A stretch of DNA of 64,000 nt from Phycisphaeraceae bacterium. Its GTDB lineage: Bacteria > Planctomycetota > Phycisphaerae > Phycisphaerales > UBA1924. Positions 41,655 through 50,302 of the stretch are shown here, piece after piece (within the stretch, counting starts at the first letter, position 1; every line of letters starts with the position of its first letter). Made by a program: the position numbers and the translations under genes. Location of the stretch: the NCBI GenBank assembly GCA_020639215.1, contig JACKHA010000004.1:88128-152127 (forward strand), given 5' to 3'. The notes under the pieces are model-generated. The model was not told the DNA's origin. It was given only the letters and a program-made list of their open reading frames with translations, and made no database searches.

Positions 41655-42293
41655 TCAGCGGGCGCGCCGCCGCAGGCCCAGCAGGCCCGACACGCCGAGC
41701 AGCGCCAGCGCGCTCGGGGCGGGCACGACGTCCCACGACAGGTTGTCCGCGATCGTCGTCGGGCCGAACCCGAAGCCCAGGACGCGGACCTCATCGAACG
41801 ACTCGCCTGGCATCGCCGACACGTTCAGCCAGGTGTCGCCCACGCCGCCCCAGGCCGGGGTGAAGAAGCCGTCGGCGACCTGGACGCCGTCGTTGAACAC
41901 GAACACGCCCATGCCGCCGCCGAACGGGCTCGGCACGCCGGACGGGTCCCACACCTGCATCGACAGCCCCGTCACGTCGTTGATGGCGAACGTCATGAAC
42001 ACGCCGAAGTTCCCGAAGAACGAGTTCCCGGTGCCGGCCCACGAACCGAAGACGGGTCCGAAGTCGTCGACGATCGGCTGCCCGTCTCCCGCGTCGATGA
42101 CCACATCATGCGAACCCAGCCACGTGTTGGCCGACACCGGGCCCGTCGGGGTGCCCGGCTCATCGAACGTCAGCGCGCGGTCGTTGTAGGTCGGTGCCGA
42201 AGCGCCCAGGGTCACGGTGACAGCACCCTGCGCGGCACCCGCCATCGCGGCCAAGGCCGCCAGGGCACCAAGCGGCATCATCGTTCCACTCAT
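41655..42293 (-). CDS. Secreted PEP-CTERM sorting-domain protein
   Basis: A 212-residue protein with signal peptide PLGALAALAAMAGAAQGAVT. The mature part reads DRALTFDEPGTPTGPVSANT, SWAGTGNSFFGNFGVFMTFA and ESFDEVRVLGFGFGPTTIAD, a beta-sandwich choice-of-anchor pattern. The C-terminus VVPAPSALALLGVSGLLGLR plus Arg residues is a canonical PEP-CTERM tail for exosortase processing. ATG 42293 has AGGAGA 6-7 nt upstream. It is the only gene in the 28-46 kb island with this sorting type. Function unknown. Confidence 0.75.
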   Translation of the reverse strand: MSGTMMPLGALAALAAMAGAAQGAVTVTLGASAPTYNDRALTFDEPGTPTGPVSANTWLGSHDVVIDAGDGQPIVDDFGPVFGSWAGTGNSFFGNFGVFMTFAINDVTGLSMQVWDPSGVPSPFGGGMGVFVFNDGVQVADGFFTPAWGGVGDTWLNVSAMPGESFDEVRVLGFGFGPTTIADNLSWDVVPAPSALALLGVSGLLGLRRRAR

Positions 42294-42404
42294 GTCTGTT
42301 CTCCTGTCTCTCTCGCCGTCTGCCTGCCGCCCGTGCGGGGCGGAGCGGAGACGCTCTCCGCGGTGATGGGACCGAGCATAATCGGTCTCTCTCGTCACGT
42401 CAAG

Positions 42405-42418
42405 TGTCACGTGTGACA
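42405..42418. promoter_or_regulatory. Palindrome TGTCAC-GT-GTGACA in a divergent promoter region
   Basis: A 6-bp inverted repeat just before a T-rich run, 112 bp upstream of the PEP-CTERM start and 56 bp upstream of the opposite gene. Its half-sites resemble those of CRP/FNR-type regulators, although the centre is shorter. A shared operator is possible. Confidence 0.4.
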
Positions 42419-42435
42419 TTTTTGGGGACGACCAC

Positions 42436-42464
42436 TTGGACGATGATGCTCGACTCGCTAGGAT
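42436..42464 (+). promoter_or_regulatory. Sigma-70-like promoter of the 42474 gene
   Basis: -35 TTGGAC (42436-42441), a 17-bp spacer and -10 TAGGAT (42459-42464), then 9 nt to ATG 42474. The transcript would be nearly leaderless. Confidence 0.65.
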
Positions 42465-42473
42465 GACGTCCTC

Positions 42474-43766
42474 ATGGACGAACCACCCGCCGCAACCGCG
42501 TCCGCCAACGGCACTGACCAGCTCCTAAACGGGCCGGGCCCGGCGTCGCAAGTGTCGATCAAAGAGATGGTTACGGCATTCCACGCCGTCCGGGCCGCCC
42601 TCGCGGACCTGTTCGCGCTGCTCGGTGCAGATCCGAACAAAACAAGAGAATCTGCGGCTATCCTCGGGCTCAACCGAGGGCTGGCCTGGCGTCTGTCACG
42701 CGTCGTTCGGGCGTCCGACCCGGCCGGCGCGATCAGCGAAGTGCCGGGTCCCCAGAGCATGGCCCGCCTGCTCGGCGTGTGCCGCGAGCGTGGGCTGCCC
42801 AAGAGCCAGATCGAGCGGGCCGCGAGCGTGTTCGAGCAGTTCGAGCGCGCGGTCGCGTCGTGCACGGGTGATCGCAAGACGCTCGCGATGCTCGTGGCCA
42901 ACCAGCGGGGCGACGCGGCGCAGGGCGAGCAGGAGCGGGCCCGGCGACGCCTGTACGAGGGGGCGGCGGGCGTGTGGGGCGCCCAGGCCCAGACGCGCTT
43001 CGTCACCGTGTTCGTGTATCCATCGCGCGAGAACCCGGCGATGCTCGACGCGGCCCACATCACCGGGTTCGTGGGATTCCGGCGCCTGAGCGATCGGTCT
43101 TGGCCGCTGAGCTACGAGGCCGTCCACGGGGCCGACGGCACGGCCCGTCGGCTCGCGAAGATCCCTCTGGACTCCACCGGGTCGACCGAAGGGCAGCTTC
43201 AGCTGATCAAGGACTTCTGCGAGCCACGCGAGCCCGACATCCGCGTTCGCGAAACGGGGGACTACAAGCGATTCGAGCTTGGCGCGGGGCCGGTGGGCAA
43301 CCAGAGCCTGTCGACGGTCGTGTTCGGGAGCCTGCTGCCCGGGATCTACCCGCGGTACTCCAAAGAGCCCGACACGGTGGGGTTCATGGTGCTCCTGCAG
43401 ACGCCGATCGAGCGGGTGGTGTTCGATCTGTTCCTGCATCGGGATCTGCATGAGACGACCCCGCCGCGAGCCCAGTTGATCGACCGCCTGACCTACCCGT
43501 ACGCGAATCGCGAGGCGGACTTCGACGAGCAGAGCCTCCCACTCTCCGAGCAGGCGGTGCCCCTGGCGGGCGGATTCGGCGGGGCGCTGTGCCCGCACAT
43601 GGCGTTCTATCCGCGCATGCTCTCGATGGTGACCGAGCGGATCGGGGCGCCGATCGACGCATTCGTCGGTTCAAGGTTCGAGATGACCTATCCGCCGGTG
43701 GCAACGATACTGAGCAGGCGATTCGATCTGCGGCCGCCGCCGGGCGGGGCATCAGGCAGCGCGTGA
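42474..43766 (+). CDS. Conserved-looking hypothetical protein, possible DNA-binding segment
   Basis: A 430-residue protein not recognised. The N-terminal third is helical with a segment reminiscent of a helix-turn-helix (TRESAAILGLNRGLAWRLSR) followed by PGPQSMARLLGVCRERGLPK. The C-terminal two thirds are globular with no transmembrane helix or signal peptide (FVTVFVYPSRENPAMLDAAH, GFVGFRRLSDRSWPLSYEAV, PIERVVFDLFLHRDLHETTP). It is a cytoplasmic protein embedded in a cluster of secreted-protein genes on the other strand. A well-formed promoter and a downstream hairpin mark it as its own transcription unit. It could regulate its neighbours, which is speculation. Confidence 0.55.
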   Translation: MDEPPAATASANGTDQLLNGPGPASQVSIKEMVTAFHAVRAALADLFALLGADPNKTRESAAILGLNRGLAWRLSRVVRASDPAGAISEVPGPQSMARLLGVCRERGLPKSQIERAASVFEQFERAVASCTGDRKTLAMLVANQRGDAAQGEQERARRRLYEGAAGVWGAQAQTRFVTVFVYPSRENPAMLDAAHITGFVGFRRLSDRSWPLSYEAVHGADGTARRLAKIPLDSTGSTEGQLQLIKDFCEPREPDIRVRETGDYKRFELGAGPVGNQSLSTVVFGSLLPGIYPRYSKEPDTVGFMVLLQTPIERVVFDLFLHRDLHETTPPRAQLIDRLTYPYANREADFDEQSLPLSEQAVPLAGGFGGALCPHMAFYPRMLSMVTERIGAPIDAFVGSRFEMTYPPVATILSRRFDLRPPPGGASGSA

Positions 43767-43814
43767 CTCGGAGCGAGGCGGCGCGCGACGGGCGGGTGGT
43801 GGTGAAGAAGCAAA

Positions 43815-43843
43815 CAGGGGCGGGCCCGGCGGCCCGCCCCCTG
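43815..43843. terminator. Bidirectional hairpin terminator, third copy of the GC-rich motif
   Basis: CAGGGGCGGGCC and GGCCCGCCCCCTG form an ~12-bp stem around a 4-nt loop between two convergent genes. It closely matches the hairpins at 30819 and 32341. Confidence 0.7.
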
Positions 43844-43896
43844 CGTCTGGTGCCATTCGGTGAGATCCAACGCCACTTCGAGGCGTGGGGCCGCGG

Positions 43897-46341
43897 CTAG
43901 CAGCCGGCGGCGAAGATGGCCAGGTAGTAGAAGAAGTCGTCGTTGTTCAGGATGCCGTTGGGCACGCCGTAGCCCGGCTGCCCGGCGACGGCGCCGGTGG
44001 TCAGGTCGGCCACGGCCAGGTTCCCGGCGGCGAACTGCGCGAGGTAGTAGAAGAAGTCATCGTTGTTGAGCACGCCGTTGGGCACGCCGTATCCAGGCTG
44101 CCCGGCGACGGCGCCGGTGGTCAGATCGGGCTGGCAGGCGGGCGGGAGCGGGCACGACGACGACCAGACCTTGAACGCGTCGATGCCGCCCTCGACGATG
44201 TCGCCCGAGCCGATGTCGGCGATGACGAAGCGGACGAGCGTCTGGGCGGTGGGCGTGACGAAGTCGGCGACGCGGAAGCGGCGCAGGAACCAGCCGTTGG
44301 CGGTGTCGGGCCCGAGCGGGCCGAGGGTCTGGACGTTTGTCCACGTCTGGCCGTTGTCGTTGGAAATGTCGGTCTCGAAGATGTCGTTGATGGTGGTGTC
44401 CTCGCCGCCGTGGTTCGAGAACCACTGGGCGTACTGGACCATGGCCTCGGGGTGGTTGCCCAGGTCGAGCACGGGGCTCGTGAGCGTCGTTTTGCCGCCG
44501 TCGACGTCCCCGTTGCCGGCATTGGCCTCGGGGTTCTGGCCGGTGATCATGGCGAACACGTCGCCGCCAGGGAGGTAGTAGTCGTTGGCGTCCTGGGACT
44601 CGGTGTTGTTGGGGTCGATCCGCTCCCAGCGCCCGGTTGTCGCGTTGTCGCCCGGGGCAGAGAGCGACCACCCGGCCGAGCCGGATGAGAAGTCGTCGTA
44701 GCGGACGACAGTGACCTGGCGCGCGGGCAGTTCGAGCGGGGCGCCCGCGCCGCCGACGGGATAGGTGTAGGTCTGGCCATTGGAGGAGTCGGCGGAGAAG
44801 TAGACCTGCGTGACCGTGCCGCACGCGCCCGCCGGGATGGCGGCCGAGTGCACGTGCTGTTCGATGAGCGACATCGGCGCATTGGTGAACGGACCGCTGG
44901 TGCCGATGCGGTAGTGGACCATCGCGTTCTCGTTGGCGGCCAGCGGGTACAGGCCGCGGCTCACATCAACGATCACGTTCGTTGTCGTGTTCTCGGGCAG
45001 CGCGTCGGGCTGGCCTTCGAGGAAGTGGAACCCGAGCGGCTGGTCGATCAAGAAGCGACCGAGTTCCACCATGCCCGCGAAGTACTCCTGCCCGGTCGGG
45101 ACGATCTCAGAGGCGGGGGCGATGAACCCGCCCTCGTTGCCCTGGTCGGGGCGGAGTTCGATGGTCCAGCCAAGAGCACCGGCCGAGTCGCCGAACCAGT
45201 CCTTGGCGCCGCCCGAGGTGAAGTAGAGCACGACCGAGCCCGGGCCGGTCAGGTAGGTCTTGGTGCTCGACGAGTGCATGCCGGTGTTGATGGCCCGCAT
45301 GGCCCCGCGCTGGAGGGCCTCGTCGTCGGGGCGGTCGTAGGTCCAGCCGATGCCCGAGAGGATGTTCTGGGCGTAGGTGTGCGTGTCGACGCACACCGCG
45401 ATCTGCGGGTTGGCCGAGACGAAGTTGGAGACGGCCAGGACCTCCGGCTCGCTGAATACGAACGGGCCGCGATAGGTCTCGCTGTTGGGGTCGCCGCTCG
45501 ATCCCTGGCCGCCCCAGTTGGCGTCCCAGTTGCGGTTGGGGTCGACGCCGAAGGACCCGCCGCCGTTGTCGCGCCGGGTCTTTCGCCACAGGCGCTGGGT
45601 GGTCCAGGTGTAGACGTACCCGTCCGGGTTGACGATCGGAACGATGATGACCTCGTAGTTGTCGAGCAGGAAGGTCGCGCCGGGGTCGGTCCCGTAGTTC
45701 TCGACCAGATAGTCGCCGGTCCACATGGTGGTCATGCCGGCGAGCCACTCGCGCGCGTGCTGCATGGACTGAAGGAAGAACGCCGGCTTGGTGCCCGGCG
45801 TCGAGCCCGGCGCGTTGAGGCGGACGCCGAACACGTCGCGCCCTTCCAGCGACGTGCCGACGCTGAAGCGGGTGGCGATGTCCGGGCGCAGCGCGACCCA
45901 CGCGTCGATCTGGGCCGAGTACTGGTCCCGGTCCTTGAAGTCCTGGAACCACGAGGGGTCGTCCGTCAGGCCCTGGGCCAGCGCCGCGTTGTGGGCCTGG
46001 ATGCGCGCGCGCTCGGCGTCGATCAGCGCCTGCACGTCGGGGATCGCGATCTCGTACTCGAGCCCCGCGGCGTCGAGCACCTCGAGCCCACCTGGCGGGA
46101 TCAGCCAGTCCTGGCGACCCAGCCCGGGCGACTCGGTCCAGCAGTCGCGCGAAACGCTCATCACCGTGCGCATGTCGCGCAGCGAGCGGATCTGGACGCT
46201 GACGAGCGTGTGCCCGTCGACCCGGGCCGGGTTGGCCTGGGCCGCCCCGTGCTCCCCGCCCATGAACCCCTGGGCCCGTGCGTGCGGAACGCCGACCACC
46301 AGGCCGCAGGCGGCGGCCAGGACGATGCTGCTGATATGCAT
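43897..46341 (-). CDS. Secreted M14 zinc carboxypeptidase with GC-type dockerin
   Basis: An 814-residue protein with signal peptide ISSIVLAAACGLVVGVPHAR. The metallopeptidase domain shows the zinc ligands His195/Glu198 (MQHAREWLAG) and His321 (CVDTHTYAQN), substrate-binding DPNRNW, and the catalytic Glu395 (GWTIELRPDQGNEGGF). Residues about 560-720 are a MAM/LamG-like beta domain (TTLTSPVLDLGNHPEAMVQY). The dockerin doublet is GAVAGQPGYGVPNG, with ACQPDLTT and AAGC. It removes C-terminal residues from extracellular peptides, complementing the subtilase of the island. ATG 46341 has GGAG; TTG/ATG codons upstream would spoil the signal peptide. Confidence 0.88.
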   Translation of the reverse strand: MHISSIVLAAACGLVVGVPHARAQGFMGGEHGAAQANPARVDGHTLVSVQIRSLRDMRTVMSVSRDCWTESPGLGRQDWLIPPGGLEVLDAAGLEYEIAIPDVQALIDAERARIQAHNAALAQGLTDDPSWFQDFKDRDQYSAQIDAWVALRPDIATRFSVGTSLEGRDVFGVRLNAPGSTPGTKPAFFLQSMQHAREWLAGMTTMWTGDYLVENYGTDPGATFLLDNYEVIIVPIVNPDGYVYTWTTQRLWRKTRRDNGGGSFGVDPNRNWDANWGGQGSSGDPNSETYRGPFVFSEPEVLAVSNFVSANPQIAVCVDTHTYAQNILSGIGWTYDRPDDEALQRGAMRAINTGMHSSSTKTYLTGPGSVVLYFTSGGAKDWFGDSAGALGWTIELRPDQGNEGGFIAPASEIVPTGQEYFAGMVELGRFLIDQPLGFHFLEGQPDALPENTTTNVIVDVSRGLYPLAANENAMVHYRIGTSGPFTNAPMSLIEQHVHSAAIPAGACGTVTQVYFSADSSNGQTYTYPVGGAGAPLELPARQVTVVRYDDFSSGSAGWSLSAPGDNATTGRWERIDPNNTESQDANDYYLPGGDVFAMITGQNPEANAGNGDVDGGKTTLTSPVLDLGNHPEAMVQYAQWFSNHGGEDTTINDIFETDISNDNGQTWTNVQTLGPLGPDTANGWFLRRFRVADFVTPTAQTLVRFVIADIGSGDIVEGGIDAFKVWSSSCPLPPACQPDLTTGAVAGQPGYGVPNGVLNNDDFFYYLAQFAAGNLAVADLTTGAVAGQPGYGVPNGILNNDDFFYYLAIFAAGC

Positions 46342-46529
46342 GAGTTGCGTCTCCCCGATGCGGAATGGCCCCCCGGACGCAACAAGATACACGACGCCGG
46401 GGCGTTTGGTGCCGGGGATTCGCCAGGAAGTCGTATCGGACGCCGATTCTCGGGGGACGATGTGGCGTCTTCAGGGGTCTGTGAGGATGGGCTGCGTTCG
46501 AACGGTGGCGGTCGGGTGGGGGGATCGCC

Positions 46530-48317
46530 TCAACGCACGCGGACGACCACCACCGTCTGGTCGTCGACCTGGCCCTTGAGGCCCGTGAACGAGCGGAGTT
46601 CCCAGAAGATCCGTTCGAGGATGACCTGGGCCGGGGCGTCGGGTTCGAGGGCGATGCCGTGCAGGACCGCCGAGCGAAGGCGGTCGCGCCCGAACCGCTC
46701 GCCCAGGAACGAGCGGGCGTCGATGAGCCCGTCGGTGTAGCAGACCAGCACGTCGCCGCGCAGGAGCTCGACGCTGACCGGGCGGTAGGACTGGCCCTCG
46801 TCGATGCCGATGACCAGGCCCTCGGCCGAGAGCATGCGGACGTCCTCGGGGCCGGGGCGTCGGGGCTGGTCGGGGGCGCGGACCAGGATCGGTGGGTCGT
46901 GACCGGCCGAGCAGTACGTCAGGCGGGCGGTGCTCGCGTCGAGGGCGCCGAGCCAGACGGTGACGAACTCGTTGTCGAGCGTGTCGCGGCACAGGTCGCG
47001 GTTGACGTGGGCCAGGACGGTCGGAACGTCGGCCTGGCCGTCGGCCTGGGCGTGGGCCCGCAGCGAGGCGCGGCAGGCGGACATCAGCAGGGCCGCGGGC
47101 AGGCCCTTGCCCACGACATCGCCGACCGCGACCGCCAGCGAGGGCGCGGCCTTGGGCCCGATCTCGAACACGTCGAGGAAGTCGCCCCCGAGTTCCAGGC
47201 TCGGCACGTACCGGAACGCCACGTCGAACCGCGCCATGCTCGGGACCCGCTCCGGGAGCATGCGCCGCTGGACCGCCGCCCCGAGGCGCACCTGCTGCTG
47301 CAACTGCTCCTCGTGGCGCTTGGCCCGGAGCAGGCGGGCCTGCTCGACGGCGGTGGCGGCCTGGTTGGCCAGCACCTGGGCCAGTCGGGCATCGGCATCG
47401 GTGAACACGCGCGGCGAGCGCGAGTACAGGCGCATCACGCCGATCGCCTGGTCCTGGAAGGCCATGCCCGCCTGGAGGGCCGAGATCAGCCCCTCGGTCC
47501 GCACGAGGTCGGGGATATTCACGCGCGGGTCGCGCCGGAGGTCGTGGACCCGCACGACCTCGCCGGCCAGGGCCTCGCGATCGAAGCGCCGGTCCCTGGA
47601 CAGCGGGCGGGAGTCGTTCAGCCACGCGTCGCTCAGCCCGATCGACGCCTTGAGCACGAGTTCGGCCTCGTGGAGGTTCGAGGCCGGGCCCTCGGCGTCC
47701 TCGGGGAAGAGCACGACCGAGCCGGCGTGGAGGTCGAGCACGTCGAGCGCGGACTCGAGGGCGGCCCGCAGCACGCGGTCCATCGACTCGCCCCGGACCA
47801 GCATCGACGAGAGGCGGTGCAGCACCCGCATCTCGCGCAGACGCCCCCAGAGCTCGACCTCCTGCTCGCACAGGTCCGCGGCACCGGCCATGAGGTACCG
47901 GACCGCGCCGCGAAGGCGGGTTCGCGTGGCGTCGCCCGGCGCGGGCGCGCCCGGGTGGATGACCGCGAATCCGATGACGGTGCCCGCGACGTCGAGCGGC
48001 TCGAGGATCGCGTCCTCGGGCGGATCGGGCGCGTCGGCCAGCGTCCAGCCGGGCGGGGCGTCGCTGGGCAGGATCAGGCGTCCCCGCTCGTCGCGGAGCT
48101 CGACGCGAACGCCCACGAGGGCGGTCAGTTCGGCGAACAGGCGCGAGAGCGACCCGTCGGTGAGGAACTGGGCCAGCGAGAGGCGGTCGTCGGGTCGGGC
48201 CGGGGCGCGCGGGCCCTCATGGGGCGGCTCATCGGCGGGCGATTCCGCCGACGGCTCCCCGGTGGACTCGGAGGGCGAGTGGTCCGGACCGGTTGCGCTG
48301 AAGGCCGTCTCGCTCAA
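46530..48317 (-). CDS. GAF domain - SpoIIE-type PP2C serine phosphatase
   Basis: A 595-residue cytoplasmic regulator. Residues about 1-170 begin disordered and hold a possible sensing region. A GAF domain follows (about 170-340: MRVLHRLSSMLVRGESMDRV, ... GLISALQAGMAFQDQAIGVM). The C-terminal ~240 residues are SpoIIE/RsbU-type (AAVQRRMLPERVPSMARFDV, LGGDFLDVFEI with the metal-binding Asp, AVAVGDVVGKGLPAALLMSA, YCSAGHDPPILV, CYTDGLIDARSFLGERFG). Such phosphatases set anti-sigma-factor antagonist switches. The start is TTG 48317, overlapping the upstream stop (TTGA), with AGGACA upstream. No anti-sigma/antagonist gene lies beside it. Confidence 0.88.
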   Translation of the reverse strand: MSETAFSATGPDHSPSESTGEPSAESPADEPPHEGPRAPARPDDRLSLAQFLTDGSLSRLFAELTALVGVRVELRDERGRLILPSDAPPGWTLADAPDPPEDAILEPLDVAGTVIGFAVIHPGAPAPGDATRTRLRGAVRYLMAGAADLCEQEVELWGRLREMRVLHRLSSMLVRGESMDRVLRAALESALDVLDLHAGSVVLFPEDAEGPASNLHEAELVLKASIGLSDAWLNDSRPLSRDRRFDREALAGEVVRVHDLRRDPRVNIPDLVRTEGLISALQAGMAFQDQAIGVMRLYSRSPRVFTDADARLAQVLANQAATAVEQARLLRAKRHEEQLQQQVRLGAAVQRRMLPERVPSMARFDVAFRYVPSLELGGDFLDVFEIGPKAAPSLAVAVGDVVGKGLPAALLMSACRASLRAHAQADGQADVPTVLAHVNRDLCRDTLDNEFVTVWLGALDASTARLTYCSAGHDPPILVRAPDQPRRPGPEDVRMLSAEGLVIGIDEGQSYRPVSVELLRGDVLVCYTDGLIDARSFLGERFGRDRLRSAVLHGIALEPDAPAQVILERIFWELRSFTGLKGQVDDQTVVVVRVR

Positions 48318-50302
48318 GGCTGTCCTGTCTCGGGGGTGGCGGGGGGGCTGGCGGGGTCGCCAGTCCCGATCTGGCCCGCCCACACGCCGCGGACCATCTC
48401 GAGCAGGGCCGCCCCGTGCTGGGCCGGGGGTGCCGCCCCGCCCTCGCCCGCGGGCGTCGGAGCGTATCGGTCCAGCAGGCGCTGGTAGAGGTCGAGCCCC
48501 TCGTGGAGCATGGCCTCGTCGCCCCTCTGGAATCCGAGATAGGCCAGCAGCAGGGCCGAATCGGTGCCGAGCAGGGCCCGCTGGCCCTCGAGGGCGCCGG
48601 AGATGTTGGTGCGGAGTTCCTGGGCGATCTCGTCCAGGCGATCCGGGGCGGGGAGCATGGCGGCGTCGTAGGTGGCCGCGGCGACCTCCGGGTGCTCGGT
48701 GAGCATGTTCCGCAGGTTGGTGCCCGCCGAAAGGTACATGCCCGCGCCGAGCTGGGCGTGCAGGCGTCCGACGCCCGCCATCCAGTCGCCCCTTCGGATG
48801 TCCAGGGCGCGGGTGAAGCGTTCCTCGGCGTCGAAGTAGGCCCGGCGCGACAGGAACTGGGCCGCGACAGCCATGTGCTGGGCGTAGACGCTCTCGCGGT
48901 TGTCGAGCGGGACGTACTGGTCGAGGCGCAGGCCCGACTCGCGGATGATGCGCAGGGCCTCGGGGTCGAGCGGGCGGAAGGTGTTGAGCCCGGGCGTGCG
49001 GTTGTCGCTGGCCGGGCCCTCGCCGGGATCGAACTCGCCGCGCTGCAGGTTGGCGCGCGACTCGCGCAGCACCTCCGGGCGGGCCAGGTCCTGGGACAGG
49101 CGCTCGCGGATCTCGGCCAGGCGCTGCTCCCACTCTTCCGACCCCGGCGCCATGAAGGCGGGGGCTGTCCCCGGAGAAGTGCCGGGGGTGGCGGCGACGG
49201 GGGGCGCGCCGGGGCTTTGCGTGCCGGGTGTCTCGCTCGCGCCGGGCGTGCCCCGACCCGTGGCCAGGTCCATGAACCGGTTGACCATGGCCTGATACGA
49301 GTTGGGCACGACGGTCGAATCGGGGCGGGCGTCCGTGCCGGGGCCCAAGGCCGTTGTGGGCTGTCCCGGCGTGACCGCGCCCGTGTCGGCGGCCCCGCTC
49401 GGAGCCGCGCCGGGACGCCGAACCTCGGCGCTCATGAGCGCATCCAGGCGGACGCCGCGGAGCGGCGACGCGGTGAGGCCCCACGCCTCCCCGGTGTTGG
49501 GATTGGCCATCTGGGCGAGCATCTCGGGCTGGATGCCGCGGTTGACCGTGTAGGCCGAGGGCGTCCGGAGCATTCCCATGAGCGTGCCGCCCCCGAGGGC
49601 GTAGGGATCGGCGGAAGCCGGCGGCGTCTCGGTGCCGGGTGCGGTCGTGCCCGGGGTGACGGAGGCGGGCTGGCGCACGCCCGGCGTCTGCACGCCGGTT
49701 CCCGGGACGCCCAGGCCCGTGGCCTGCGGGCCGACGCCGCCGCCCGATCGCTGCACGATGGCGGCCCCGCTGCCGAGCATGCCGCTGGGATTGCCGGTCG
49801 TGAGGGCCATCTGGTACTGGAGGGCCTCGGTGCCCCGGATGCCCATGCCGGCGAAGCCGGAGAAGAGCGAGTCGCGCCGGAACGCGAACAGGTCGTTGGA
49901 ACCGAGCTCGCCTCGGAAGTCGTTGGGGGCGATGTACCCGACATCGCCGCGGAACGACGCGCCGTTGGGCGCGTTGCCTGTGACGATGGCGTTGCGGATG
50001 GCGAGCTGGCGATTGAAGTTCGCGGCGGTGTTCGGGCCCAGGCTCGGCACGCCACGACCCAGGTCGCGTTCGAGCGAGCGGTTCAGGCCGTACCCGTCGT
50101 TGCCGGTGACGGCGCCCGGGCGGGCCTGGGGGCGTTCGAGCGGGCGATAGAGCGAGTACCCGCTGCCCAGGTTGTTCTGGGCGGAGGCGGCCCCCGCCAG
50201 CCCGGCGAGGGCGACCAGCGCGACCAGACCCCTGCCTGCGTTCGAGCCTCGCGGCGAAGGAGGAGTCGGGTTGGGGGTCGTCGTGCGGCGACAGGCTGGC
50301 AT
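48314..50302 (-). CDS. Secreted protein with Pro/Gly-rich middle and TPR-like C-terminus
   Basis: A 662-residue protein with a signal peptide (GLVALVALAGLAGAASAQNN). The middle (residues about 170-390) is low-complexity Thr/Pro/Gly (TGVQTPGVRQPASVTPGTTA...), probably disordered. Residues about 470-620 are helical TPR-like repeats (AQFLSRRAYFDAEERFTRAL; HAQLGAGMYLSAGTNLRNML; LLLAYLGFQRGDEAMLHEGL). No family name recognised. The phosphatase gene overlaps its stop, so the two are co-translated, an odd pairing of an exported and a cytoplasmic protein. The start ATG 50302 is followed by a basic n-region, as expected. Confidence 0.65.
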   Translation of the reverse strand: MPACRRTTTPNPTPPSPRGSNAGRGLVALVALAGLAGAASAQNNLGSGYSLYRPLERPQARPGAVTGNDGYGLNRSLERDLGRGVPSLGPNTAANFNRQLAIRNAIVTGNAPNGASFRGDVGYIAPNDFRGELGSNDLFAFRRDSLFSGFAGMGIRGTEALQYQMALTTGNPSGMLGSGAAIVQRSGGGVGPQATGLGVPGTGVQTPGVRQPASVTPGTTAPGTETPPASADPYALGGGTLMGMLRTPSAYTVNRGIQPEMLAQMANPNTGEAWGLTASPLRGVRLDALMSAEVRRPGAAPSGAADTGAVTPGQPTTALGPGTDARPDSTVVPNSYQAMVNRFMDLATGRGTPGASETPGTQSPGAPPVAATPGTSPGTAPAFMAPGSEEWEQRLAEIRERLSQDLARPEVLRESRANLQRGEFDPGEGPASDNRTPGLNTFRPLDPEALRIIRESGLRLDQYVPLDNRESVYAQHMAVAAQFLSRRAYFDAEERFTRALDIRRGDWMAGVGRLHAQLGAGMYLSAGTNLRNMLTEHPEVAAATYDAAMLPAPDRLDEIAQELRTNISGALEGQRALLGTDSALLLAYLGFQRGDEAMLHEGLDLYQRLLDRYAPTPAGEGGAAPPAQHGAALLEMVRGVWAGQIGTGDPASPPATPETGQP

